A DNA stretch of 64,000 bases from assembly GCA_003211205.1 (NCBI GenBank), contig QCTJ01000001.1:62001-126000 (forward strand). The letters are read 5' to 3'. This DNA comes from Synechococcus sp. AG-673-F03. GTDB lineage: Bacteria > Cyanobacteriota > Cyanobacteriia > PCC-6307 > Cyanobiaceae. The notes beneath the pieces are model-generated. The model ran no database searches, was not told the DNA's origin, and worked only from the letters and a program-made list of their open reading frames with translations. This document shows, piece by piece, positions 1 to 7,774 of this stretch. The first letter of the stretch is position 1. Every line of letters begins with the position of its first letter. Position numbers and translations under genes: made by a program.

Positions 1-12
1 TCCGTCCTGCTC

Positions 13-636
13 TTGTCGAGACCATCCGACGAAGCCCTACGTCACCAGGAAGACGTGGACCCACAGGTGCGTTGCTATCGCAGCCACTTCAGTGACCGCA
101 TGGAAATGCGGGCAGATCCCGACACGATTGCGACATATCTGGATCAACACCAGGGCTGGTTCCGCAGGTGTGCGTCGCCCATGGAGGTCGAAGCTCTCGA
201 TCCCCAGGCTTATGCGCTGACCCTTGGACGCTTTGGGAATTTCGGCTTCGAAGTGGAGCCGACCATCGGCCTACGACTGTTGCCGCGCCAAGAGAGGAGT
301 TACGCGATTGAAACCGTTGCCCTTCCAGATCACGATCCAGCTCTGGCTAAGTTGTACGACGTTGATTTTCAGGCCAATCTGAGCCTGGTTGACCAACCTG
401 TAAACGACTTGGAGCATGATCAAACGTGGGTGAACTGGTCTCTGGATCTCACCGTCTGGATTGCACTTCCCAGAGTGATCACCATGCTCCCCAATGGCCT
501 GGTTCAGTCCAGCGGCGACCACCTACTGCGCCAGATCGTGCGCCAGATTTCACGCCGACTGACCTGGAAAGTTCAGGAGGATTTCCACGCCACTCATGCA
601 CTGGCATGCCCTCCAAGACAAAGGGCTGCTTTCTGA
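13..636 (+). CDS. DUF1997 family protein, start uncertain at window edge
   Basis: The reading frame encodes about 207 residues and resembles the DUF1997 family found in cyanobacteria and plastids, whose function is unknown. Features that fit are the early RCYRSHFSDRMEMRAD block, the GRFGNFGFEVEP block near residue 72 and a basic C-terminal helix. There is no signal peptide or membrane segment. The first usable codon is TTG at 13, only 12 bases from the window edge. An in-frame ATG lies at 100, but it would remove conserved-looking sequence, so the true start may be the TTG or lie outside the window. Confidence 0.7.
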   Translation: MSRPSDEALRHQEDVDPQVRCYRSHFSDRMEMRADPDTIATYLDQHQGWFRRCASPMEVEALDPQAYALTLGRFGNFGFEVEPTIGLRLLPRQERSYAIETVALPDHDPALAKLYDVDFQANLSLVDQPVNDLEHDQTWVNWSLDLTVWIALPRVITMLPNGLVQSSGDHLLRQIVRQISRRLTWKVQEDFHATHALACPPRQRAAF

Positions 637-927
637 TAGGTGATTCAACAGAATCAGCCGCAATGATTGACCAAATCAACGACAGATAGAAAAAGCTCAA
701 TATTGATTGGCCCTTGCCAAAATTTCGGCCAAAAGCTTTAAGCTACACGTCATTCACTGAACATTAGTCATTCTTAAAAATAGGCAATCGTTGTCGCTAC
801 TAAACGGAATTGATCAAGCGTGAAGCCGTGGAGCTTCCCTAAAAGCGCTCTCAACAATCCTTCAGAGCGATCCCCAAAACCCCTAATTCAGACGATCTGA
901 TTTGTTGCAAATTGTGAAAACACCCAT

Positions 928-1302
928 ATGTTATCTTTTTTACTTCTCGACCAATTAGCAATGGCATTGTCAGGGTTTGAGATTGCCGTAGGCGGCCTCG
1001 CTTCCATTCCAGTGTTGGGCGGCCTGGTCCTACTCGGATACAAAGCTTTCGGCGAGAAAAACCTCGATACCTCCAAGCTAAAACCCAAAAAACCAGCAGC
1101 TGCTGACAAGAAACCCGCACCTGCTGCCGGCAAAAAAGCTGCACCTGCTGCAGAGAAGAAAACTGCTCCCGCCGCTGATAAAAAAGCCGCACCGGCTGCT
1201 GACAAAAAAGCTGCTCCCGCCGCCGATAAAAAAACCGCACCTGCTGCTGACAAAAAAGCCGCTCCTGCTGCTGATAAGACAGCTGGTTCAACAGAGGGAT
1301 GA
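928..1302 (+). CDS. Membrane-anchored Lys/Ala/Pro-repeat small protein
   Basis: A 124-residue protein with two parts. Residues 1-45 are hydrophobic, with a glycine-rich membrane segment. Residues about 55-118 are an imperfect tandem array of an 8-residue unit of the type AADKKAAP, so the tail is strongly basic and probably unfolded. An internal ATG at 961 is an alternative start that keeps the membrane segment. I do not recognise the family. The composition recalls histone H1-like or polyanion-binding tails, so binding of nucleic acid, polysaccharide or acidic lipid from the membrane is possible, but this is inference. The flanks are AT-rich and hold no genes, so no operon context helps. Confidence 0.65.
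   Translation: MLSFLLLDQLAMALSGFEIAVGGLASIPVLGGLVLLGYKAFGEKNLDTSKLKPKKPAAADKKPAPAAGKKAAPAAEKKTAPAADKKAAPAADKKAAPAADKKTAPAADKKAAPAADKTAGSTEG
1096..1275 (+). repeat. In-frame 24-base tandem repeats coding for AADKKAAP units
   Basis: About seven imperfect copies of a 24-base unit encode the charged tail of the small protein above. Copies differ mostly at third positions (gct/gcc, ccc/cct/ccg), which suggests that the protein repeat is selected rather than the DNA being freshly amplified. The period is a multiple of three, so gain or loss of units keeps the frame. Confidence 0.8.
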
Positions 1303-1565
1303 ATGCCATCCAGGCAATTCCTCCTTGGCCTCTCAATGCAGCATCTTTTAAATCAGAAGACGCAGATTAAGTCATTAAAACAGAGATAAATTCATCAAAA
1401 CACGACTCAAGTCGCCAAAAGTTTATAGCGATTTGCATTCTCCAATCTCCACCACCGATTCAGCCATTCATGGGACAACCGTGATCATTGGATCGCACTG
1501 AAGACAAAAAAGATGCGTGAATGAATTCATTGGCGACTAAGATCAAAGTGCAATGATGCACAAAC

Positions 1566-1889
1566 ATGGGTGACTGGAGTCAGCAGCTTCTGGAGCTGAA
1601 TTTCCAAAAAGAAACAAAAGAAGATGGTTCGACCTCTTATACGCTCATCACTGGACATCGACGAGACTATTACTGGACAAAAATCACTGTGAAGCAGGTC
1701 GGCTCACCGACGCCCGATGCATGGCAAGTGACCTGCGCAAGATCAGAGATTCGAATTGGTCTCTGGAAAATTCATAATACGACTCAAGACATCAGCGTCG
1801 TCGTTCACACAAGTGCTCAAAAAATGATCGAAGACATAAATTATCAAACAAGCCTGAAGCCAAGCTTTTTGTCAAAGATCAGCAACTGA
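1566..1889 (+). CDS. Hypothetical protein, 107 residues
   Basis: A complete small frame from ATG to TGA. It encodes a soluble protein with alternating hydrophobic and polar residues typical of a small beta-rich fold (for example SYTLITGHRRDYYWTKITV near residue 23). There is no signal peptide, membrane segment or recognised motif. It lies in the AT-rich stretch of short genes with over 140 bases on each side, so it is probably transcribed alone. I do not recognise the family. Normal-looking codon use argues for a real gene. Confidence 0.55.
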   Translation: MGDWSQQLLELNFQKETKEDGSTSYTLITGHRRDYYWTKITVKQVGSPTPDAWQVTCARSEIRIGLWKIHNTTQDISVVVHTSAQKMIEDINYQTSLKPSFLSKISN

Positions 1890-2031
1890 TCCCATACCGA
1901 GGCTTGATTCACCAAAGAGAACTCGATGATCACCTGGCTTTAAGTTTGGCAAAATGACTGCAAATTAAGAATCAGTTCATACGACCTGAGATGACGATGG
2001 TCAAACACAATGAACGAATGCCTGTTGATCC

Positions 2032-2448
2032 ATGAACATCGCAAAACCAAACGTGAGACCAACTCTCAATCCAAATGAGATCGATCAAGCCATCAGCCAG
2101 GCTGATCTCAGCGAAATTGAAAGTGAAATTCTTGAATACATACGGTATATCGGGGTCTTCAATGAACTCAGCCTAAAGAAGGCGTTGTCGATGCCATCCA
2201 AGCCACCCGCTTTATATCGACTCTGCAAGGCATGCGAAAAGATTGGCGATCAACTCCCTGATCAATTTAAAACGATGATGGCTTGGTCAGAAGAGCAAAG
2301 CGATGACAACATCGCTTGGCAGGGAAATTTAGTTTGCGCAATCGCGTATACATGCGACGGCACTAAATTACAACCAGAAAATGCAACGTCTCTCTATCAT
2401 ACTTTTGCAGTCCATCAAGAATTATTCAACGGACTAGAAGCTGATTGA
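2032..2448 (+). CDS. Hypothetical protein, 138 residues
   Basis: A complete frame with an ATG start, encoding a mostly helical, acidic, soluble protein. The first half (LNPNEIDQAISQADLSEIE and the following helix) looks like a winged-helix or four-helix segment. Three cysteines (two in a CKAC pair near residue 66, one more in VCAIAYTC together with another) could bind metal or form a disulfide, which is speculative. No family was recognised. It ends about 110 bases before the flavodoxin gene, which appears to have its own promoter, so the two need not be cotranscribed. Confidence 0.55.
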   Translation: MNIAKPNVRPTLNPNEIDQAISQADLSEIESEILEYIRYIGVFNELSLKKALSMPSKPPALYRLCKACEKIGDQLPDQFKTMMAWSEEQSDDNIAWQGNLVCAIAYTCDGTKLQPENATSLYHTFAVHQELFNGLEAD

Positions 2449-2476
2449 ATCAGACGCCCTTCACAGGAGTTAGCTG

Positions 2477-2499
2477 TATAATAAGTGACAATGCATTGT
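2477..2499 (+). promoter_or_regulatory. Promoter -10 box with overlapping palindrome upstream of flavodoxin
   Basis: A perfect TATAAT lies at 2477-2482. Six bases later comes the perfect 12-base palindrome ACAATGCATTGT at 2488-2499, where transcription would be expected to begin. No good -35 box is seen at normal spacing, so an activator may be needed. A palindrome over the start site is a typical repressor position. Iron control by Fur would suit a flavodoxin, but the palindrome is only a loose match to a Fur box, so the regulator is unknown. Confidence 0.45.
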
Positions 2500-2557
2500 T
2501 AAATGCTATTTGATCAAGGCCTCGGGGCGAGAAAAAATAGTGTTGATAGGTTTCTCT

Positions 2558-3073
2558 ATGAAATTTACGATTGTCTTTGCATCAGCGACCGGTCACACAG
2601 AAGACGTTGCTGAAAGGCTCGACCAGTTGCTTCCAGATTCTGAGCTGAAAGAGCTCAGTGATTTTCAGGACATCAAGGATATTGAAGCGTGTGAGGCACT
2701 GATCTGCTGTACTCCAACCTGGAACACTGGCTCAGACGTCAAGCGGTCAGGAACAGCATGGGACGAACACATTGAACAGATCCCAGCCCTCAATTGCTCA
2801 GGAAAACCAGTGGCTATCGTTGGTCTTGGAGATTCAGCAGCATTCAGCAAATTTTTCTGTGATGCAATGGAAGAGCTTTATACAGCTTTCCAGAAAGCTG
2901 GTGGCAAGTCGATTGGCCATGTTTCAGGCGAAGACTATATTTTCGATGATTCAAAGAGCATGATCAACGGGATGTTTTGCGGGCTTCCGATTGATGAAGA
3001 CAATGAATCAGAAAAAACGCAAGATCGCCTGGAGTCCTGGTGTAAAACAATTTTAGAAGAGTCAAAGCAATAA
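2558..3073 (+). CDS. Flavodoxin, long-chain type, divergent
   Basis: The 171-residue protein starts with a beta strand and a phosphate loop (SATGHT near residue 9). It then has PTWNTGSD near residue 49, GLGDSAAFSKFF near residue 83 and the long-chain insertion ending in GLPIDEDNES. This is the layout and length of the cyanobacterial IsiB flavodoxins, which carry FMN and replace ferredoxin as photosystem I acceptor under iron shortage. The loop is SATGHT rather than the usual T-Q-T-G-x-T, and extra residues follow PTWNTG. It is therefore a divergent paralog, possibly with another partner. ATG at 2558 is preferred over the upstream in-frame codon at 2510 because homology begins there. Confidence 0.85.
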   Translation: MKFTIVFASATGHTEDVAERLDQLLPDSELKELSDFQDIKDIEACEALICCTPTWNTGSDVKRSGTAWDEHIEQIPALNCSGKPVAIVGLGDSAAFSKFFCDAMEELYTAFQKAGGKSIGHVSGEDYIFDDSKSMINGMFCGLPIDEDNESEKTQDRLESWCKTILEESKQ

Positions 3074-3164
3074 TAGCTCTCGCATCAGCCTAAACAGCAA
3101 GCAGTCATTTTTATCAGATTAATTATACTCTAAATCACAACATTTATTTTCGAACACATAGGAA

Positions 3165-3359
3165 TTAATCGATACGTTTATTCTGAAAAGACATGCAATT
3201 CACTGGAAGTCCGGCAATAATACTGACTAATACAGGTGTCATTACCATGGCAACGATCAGAAGTCCGATTGGTTGCGGCGTTGATTCACGCGTTGCCTGA
3301 AGCAGAGCCAGTACGCAACTGCTCACATACAACAGAGATATCAAAAACGGCTTTAGCAC
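3165..3359 (-). CDS. Possible small membrane protein, 64 residues
   Basis: This short minus-strand frame starts with GTG. It would encode two hydrophobic segments (about residues 4-20 and 32-50) separated by a polar turn, with a short basic tail. The regular hydrophobic pattern favours a real two-helix membrane peptide. The absence of a visible ribosome binding site and the lack of a recognised family leave it uncertain. It lies between the flavodoxin and a small conserved-looking gene. Confidence 0.35.
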   Translation of the reverse strand: MLKPFLISLLYVSSCVLALLQATRESTPQPIGLLIVAMVMTPVLVSIIAGLPVNCMSFQNKRID

Positions 3360-3663
3360 TTGGACATTATTTCGAATTCAATCAATTCTATGACACCTTG
3401 GAAAGGGTGCGAGGTGTCGCCAATCCCAACCCTTAAACGACAATTGCCAAGCCCGGATGCATGGCTCAACTCAATTCGACTTGAACAGCAGGGTGAAAGT
3501 TAACTTTAATAAAGCCGCCTGAACTACACTTCGACCCAAATCAAAAGAGTCTTAGGCTCAGTCTTTTTACAGGGATTCAAGCAGCTGATTACTCCTTTGC
3601 CCATAAAGAATGGATGACTTTGCGGAGAAGAAGCAGCCAAAATAAATCAACCTCAATAGACCA

Positions 3664-3882
3664 ATGGTTGAACCGAATTGGGATTATTTCATCAACGCTC
3701 CATTGGACCAAGGAACCATTCGGTTTGAAACGAAAACGGAGAGAGCCCTGCACGCACGTGTTGTCGCAGCGGAAGCCAACTGGATGGAAACCAAAACCTG
3801 CGAACAGCTCAGCGCTTATTGGTCGGCCAAACGTGATCTCGATGCGTTTCGAGAAGGGCGACAACAAGCAAAACAGAAGTAA
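3664..3882 (+). CDS. Small hypothetical protein, 72 residues
   Basis: A compact soluble protein of 72 residues with aromatic N-terminal residues (EPNWDYFI). Most of the rest is one long amphipathic helix rich in Ala, Glu, Arg and Lys (ALHARVVAAEANWMETK). It resembles the many short conserved hypothetical proteins of marine picocyanobacteria, but I cannot name a family. Overlapping frames on both strands at 3589-3922 have poorer composition and were treated as shadows of this one. Confidence 0.5.
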   Translation: MVEPNWDYFINAPLDQGTIRFETKTERALHARVVAAEANWMETKTCEQLSAYWSAKRDLDAFREGRQQAKQK

Positions 3883-4033
3883 CTCTGCTCACCAACCCCA
3901 CATCAAAAACAGCTTCATTTGAAGACCACAAAGCCTTGCGCCCAATCGAGAATGCAACATAAACAACCTAAATTAATATCATAAGTTACTTGCTCGAGTT
4001 ATTGTATGATTGACAAATTACTGCAAAGCCTCG

Positions 4034-4171
4034 ATGTATCAAGACTATACGGCAATTGCAATTCTGCTCTTAACTGCAGTTCCACTTCTCGCAGTTGCTA
4101 CAACCGTCTTCTTCTACGTCAGAAGTAACGACAGAAAAACTCCTCTCACCCGAGAAGATTTTTATCGTTGA
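4034..4171 (+). CDS. 45-residue single-pass membrane peptide
   Basis: An ATG at 4034 opens 45 codons ending in TGA at 4171. After a short polar lead (MYQDYTAIA) comes one hydrophobic helix of about 20 residues (ILLLTAVPLLAVATTVFF). It is followed by a charged tail containing RSNDRKT and ending REDFYR. That shape is common for small subunits of photosynthetic or respiratory membrane complexes. I do not recognise it as any named Psb, Pet, Psa or Ndh subunit. It faces the DUF4079 membrane-protein gene tail to tail across 24 bases. Confidence 0.55.
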   Translation: MYQDYTAIAILLLTAVPLLAVATTVFFYVRSNDRKTPLTREDFYR

Positions 4172-4195
4172 TGCCTTCAAAATCAATCAATTTCT

Positions 4196-4657
4196 TCAGC
4201 GATTGATCCATATTCTGTTCATAATTTGCATACCGCTTACAGCTTGCCAGAGAAACAACGTCAGCATTCCCATGTTCAACCCGACATGAACTTTGCGCGC
4301 CACAAGATTGCCACGCTGCATTAAGGGTGATAGAGCCGAGGCTGCAGCAATCATTCCTGTCATGGCAAGACCAACCAACAAATGCGGACCTACAAACAGC
4401 TTGCCGTTGTTCAGATAGGTCACTGCCATTCCACTTAGTGTGCTGAAGACCATCACGGCCATCAGAGCGCTGCCCCAGAGGTAGTGCCTCTGAGCGAATT
4501 TTCCTTTGATGAGTGCCTTGCGCTGCTCGGATGTCCCTGTGCGCACCTTCTTAGCCTTCAGTCCCAGGTACGTGGCGTAGCCGCCTGCAGCCAGCAACAG
4601 CCACATCATCAACGGGTGAATCAAGTTGAGACCAAAAGACAGGGTCTGAGGCATCAA
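4196..4657 (-). CDS. DUF4079 family membrane protein
   Basis: This 153-residue protein has about four membrane helices. The motifs NLIHPLMMW near residue 11, HYLWGSALMAVMVFSTL near residue 58 and KVHVGLNMGMLTLFLWQAVSGM near the C-terminus suggest conserved histidines within the helices. It fits the cyanobacterial/plastid DUF4079 family, which resembles small cytochrome-like membrane domains but has no established function. It stands alone between the small membrane peptide and purH. Confidence 0.8.
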   Translation of the reverse strand: MMPQTLSFGLNLIHPLMMWLLLAAGGYATYLGLKAKKVRTGTSEQRKALIKGKFAQRHYLWGSALMAVMVFSTLSGMAVTYLNNGKLFVGPHLLVGLAMTGMIAAASALSPLMQRGNLVARKVHVGLNMGMLTLFLWQAVSGMQIMNRIWINR

Positions 4658-4736
4658 AAGTCACAAGACTAAACGAAGGCTATAACTGCAGCCCTCAGGT
4701 CGTGGGACTACCACAACCTCCCTACGGTTCAGGTCA

Positions 4737-6323
4737 TCAGTGCAGGAAGTGACGACGCCCAGTCAGAAGCATCGACAAGCCGAGTTCATTGCAAGCCTGG
4801 ATTGAATCCCCATCACGCTTGCTGCCGCCGGGATGGATGACAGCCGTAATTCCATGTTCGGCGGCCAGGCGGACCGTGTCGTCGAAGGGAAAAAAGCCAT
4901 CACTAGCCAACACCGCACCCCGGCTGCACTCACCGGCGGCTTGTAGGGCGATCTGCGCCGAACCCACCCGGTTCATCTGGCCGGCTCCCACTCCGAGGCT
5001 CTGACCTTCCCTGACGACAACGATCGCATTGGAGCGAACGTGGCGCACTAATTGCCAGGCGAAACAGAGATCTTCGCGTTCCCTTGCGGTGGGCACTCGC
5101 TCAGTTGCCACGGTCCAATCATCCGGACTCACGGGCTGATCATCAAGATCCTGCACAAGGACTCCACCAAGAATGCTGCGCACATGGTCGTGGCCGGCGG
5201 AATCAATCGAATCTGGGGAGAGTTCAAGCAAGCGCAAATTGGCTTTAGCCGCGAGAATCTCCCGCGCTTCGGGTGCAAAGGCCGGTGCAACGACACATTC
5301 CAGGAAAAGGCCCGTTAATTCACGGGCAGCCGCTGCATCAACACAACCGTTCAAGGCCACGATGCCTCCAAAGGCGCTGACCCGATCCGCATCCAAAGCC
5401 CGACTGAGTGCGGCAGAAGTGCCGTCACCAATCGCCACTCCGCAAGGGTTGGTGTGTTTGACCACAACAGCTGCAGCGCAACTGGCGGGGTGGCTGCCAG
5501 TGGTGCCATAGCCAAACTCTCGGACCGTAGCCAGAGCAGCCTCCAGATCCAAGAGGTTGTTGGTGCTGAGTTCTTTGCCTTGCAGTTGGATCGCTCCGCC
5601 CCAGCCCGACTTGGCAGCGCTGTACCAGCTGGCGTGTTGATGGGGATTTTCTCCATATCGCAGGCGTTGACGTAACGGCAAAGCCTCGAGCCAGGGGAGA
5701 TCTGCCGCAGTTGGATCGCCTGTGCCTGCTAGCTCCGGCCTGACCTGCATCCATCGGGTGATTGCAGCGTCGTAAACCGCCGTATGCGCAAAAGCCTCCA
5801 CGGCAAGTTGGCGACGCACAGCATCCGTGAGTGCCCCACCTGAAGCATCCAGCGCTGCCAAAAAGCGGTCGTACTGATCCGGGGCAGTGAGCACAGCGAC
5901 ATGCGCGTGATTCTTGGCAGCGGATCGCACCATCGTCGGACCACCAATATCGATGTTCTCGATTGCGGTGTCCCAGCTCACCGCTGGATCAGCAACCGTC
6001 TCCCGGAACGGATACAGATTGACGACAACAACATCGATTGGTGCGATCTCCTGAGCAATCAGATCGGCTTCATGGCTGGGATCGCCACGCTGGGCAAGGA
6101 TGCCGCCATGAATGCGGGGATGCAGCGTCTTCACACGTCCGCCAAGAATCTCCGGTGCTCCGGTGTGATCCGCCACAGGCGTGACAGGCAGACCAGCCTC
6201 CTTGAGAACCTTGGCTGTCCCGCCGCTGGAGAGCAACTGGTAGCCGAAGCGGTGATGCAAAGCCTCAGCGAGAGGCACCAGTCCGCGCTTATCGGACACG
6301 CTCAGCAGCGCAGTGGGAGCCAT
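4737..6323 (-). CDS. purH: Bifunctional AICAR formyltransferase / IMP cyclohydrolase
   Basis: A full-length 528-residue PurH, which carries out the last two steps of IMP synthesis. The N-terminal methylglyoxal-synthase-like cyclohydrolase domain (about residues 1-190) opens with [15 protein letters not shown] and contains [16 protein letters not shown]. The C-terminal transformylase domain has RYGENPHQ near residue 224 and the catalytic KHTNPCG near residue 290. Both domains look intact. The gene is divergent from the esterase gene with about 60 bases between the starts. Confidence 0.97.
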   Translation of the reverse strand: MAPTALLSVSDKRGLVPLAEALHHRFGYQLLSSGGTAKVLKEAGLPVTPVADHTGAPEILGGRVKTLHPRIHGGILAQRGDPSHEADLIAQEIAPIDVVVVNLYPFRETVADPAVSWDTAIENIDIGGPTMVRSAAKNHAHVAVLTAPDQYDRFLAALDASGGALTDAVRRQLAVEAFAHTAVYDAAITRWMQVRPELAGTGDPTAADLPWLEALPLRQRLRYGENPHQHASWYSAAKSGWGGAIQLQGKELSTNNLLDLEAALATVREFGYGTTGSHPASCAAAVVVKHTNPCGVAIGDGTSAALSRALDADRVSAFGGIVALNGCVDAAAARELTGLFLECVVAPAFAPEAREILAAKANLRLLELSPDSIDSAGHDHVRSILGGVLVQDLDDQPVSPDDWTVATERVPTAREREDLCFAWQLVRHVRSNAIVVVREGQSLGVGAGQMNRVGSAQIALQAAGECSRGAVLASDGFFPFDDTVRLAAEHGITAVIHPGGSKRDGDSIQACNELGLSMLLTGRRHFLH

Positions 6324-6382
6324 GGCAGCAGGACAGGAATGAAACCTTGGGCCAACCTACGCAGCAGCAGGTCAACCAGCTG

Positions 6383-6988
6383 ATGCCTGATTCAGTGATT
6401 CATGCCGGTCAGCAACCGGGACACATTCGCCTGGTGCTTCTGCATGGCTGGGGGGCAGATGCCGAGGATTTACTACCTCTCGGCGATGGGCTGGCGGCAG
6501 CAGCAACGGTTCCTGCGGAATGCATTGGACTGCAAGCACCCGAAGCTCACCCAGGCGGTCAGGGGCGCCAGTGGTATGGACTGTTCCCCTCTGACTGGGA
6601 GGCCGTGCCATCAGCCACGCAACAGTTGCGCCATCGCATCGAAGCACTCGACCTGGAGACCATTCCCCTCTCTAAAACGGTTCTGATCGGGTTCTCCCAG
6701 GGAGGGGCCATGGCCCTCCACGTGGGTTGCAACCTGCCACTGGCAGGAGTGATCAGCTGCAGTGGCTACCCCCATCCGGGATGGGAACCTCCATCGACCC
6801 GCCCACCTGTGCTGCTGCTACACGGTCGGAATGACGACGTTGTACCAGTTGCGGCAGCAGAGCGGCTGCTTGAACTCCTGAAACCGGGATCCAGTGAATG
6901 CAACCTGAAAACCTTCGCCGGTGGACACACCATTCCACTGGAAGCTCAGGAAGCCATGGCTGAATCGATCGCGTCCTGGCTGAAATAA
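6383..6988 (+). CDS. Alpha/beta-hydrolase, carboxylesterase / phospholipase type
   Basis: About 201 residues with the complete catalytic triad of the small esterase family related to acyl-protein thioesterases. The nucleophile is in GFSQGGAM, the acid in HGRNDDVVP and the histidine in AGGHTIPLE. The LHGWGADAEDLLPL block forms the oxyanion side. It should hydrolyse carboxylic esters in the cytoplasm, but the substrate cannot be inferred. ATG at 6383 is preferred to an upstream TTG at 6347 because family homology begins after it. Confidence 0.87.
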   Translation: MPDSVIHAGQQPGHIRLVLLHGWGADAEDLLPLGDGLAAAATVPAECIGLQAPEAHPGGQGRQWYGLFPSDWEAVPSATQQLRHRIEALDLETIPLSKTVLIGFSQGGAMALHVGCNLPLAGVISCSGYPHPGWEPPSTRPPVLLLHGRNDDVVPVAAAERLLELLKPGSSECNLKTFAGGHTIPLEAQEAMAESIASWLK

Positions 6989-7015
6989 CCCAGCCAGAAC
7001 AACATCTCGCCTGAT

Positions 7016-7384
7016 TCAAACGAAGGCGTATTCGTACTCTTCCATCTCCTCCCAATCGTCGGAAGAAAGCTCCAGGCCTTCAAAGATCACCTCTTCACCA
7101 ACGCGGTCGACGATGGTGCGCAGCGAAGGGAAGAGAAAGTGATTCTCCTCCGCATACTGGGCACTGAACAAACCCTTTTCACCCCAGAAGAAGCGGTCGG
7201 TGGTGTGCTCATTGCGACGCACATTCAACAACGCTGGAGGTACAAGACAGCCTTCGGCGATGAAGCGGCGGGCCGCTGTCACGGGCTTGTGTTCACCGGT
7301 TTCAAGATGGAACGTGGCCACGTGGGCCAGAACACGCTGACCGGCAAGACGGCGGCGGCTAATCCGCTTGCGCTTCTTAGACAT
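7016..7384 (-). CDS. DUF3155 family protein
   Basis: The 122-residue product begins with a very basic segment, MSKKRKRISRRRLAGQRVL. It continues with HLETGEHKPVTAARRFIAEG and ends in an acidic tail (SSDDWEEMEEYEY). This is the arrangement of the cyanobacterial DUF3155 family, whose function is unknown. The basic start suggests contact with nucleic acid or the ribosome, which is inference. The in-frame extension up to 7477 is low-complexity and was left out. Confidence 0.85.
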   Translation of the reverse strand: MSKKRKRISRRRLAGQRVLAHVATFHLETGEHKPVTAARRFIAEGCLVPPALLNVRRNEHTTDRFFWGEKGLFSAQYAEENHFLFPSLRTIVDRVGEEVIFEGLELSSDDWEEMEEYEYAFV

Positions 7385-7774
7385 AAGGTTGCCTCCCGCA
7401 GACGGGAGCTGAGAGGTGGACTGAAGGGAGCTGTTGGGCTGGGCCGTTGGTTGAGCAATGCCCTGATCGTTCAGCAAGGAAAGAATTCAGGTCATCAGCG
7501 TTCGGACTGCGGAAATCCGGGGAAGGCCGGCTCGCAATAAGACACACTCCATTGCTCGCAACGACGAGTGTCGACGTCAACAAAGAATCATCAACCTCTG
7601 CTGTAACCTTGGTGGCACGAAAAGTGCAACCTCAATCGGAGCAACGAAGTAGCGCGGCCTCCCACGGACCATGCTATCGGTCGCATCTCCGATCTTAAGA
7701 CTTTTTCCTAATTTGGCAAGCAGTCCAAATGCTGTACAGCACGACCGTCTGTATTCCGTGATGCAGTTCGGCTG
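7385..7774. other. Divergent intergenic region upstream of DUF3155 and the kinase
   Basis: About 390 bases without a supported gene lie between two divergent starts and probably hold both promoters. Toward the kinase, TTGGCA at 7713-7718 and TACAGC at 7735-7740 are spaced by 16 bases and are a weak promoter candidate. I see no terminator hairpin, known riboswitch or tRNA here. Confidence 0.4.

Noticed and set aside
1096-1275. CRISPR-like array
   Set aside because: The units are contiguous, in frame and without spacers, so they are a coding repeat.
851-1336. Long minus-strand frames antisense to the Lys/Ala/Pro repeat
   Set aside because: They are mirror translations of the 24-base repeat and give implausible low-complexity proteins. 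The plus frame has a proper membrane segment and stop.
2460-2510. Clear Fur box at the flavodoxin promoter
   Set aside because: The palindrome ACAATGCATTGT is shorter than, and differs from, the 19-base Fur consensus, so only an unknown operator is proposed.
3236-3436. Short plus-strand frame after the flavodoxin gene
   Set aside because: Composition is not protein-like, and it overlaps a more plausible two-helix membrane frame on the minus strand.
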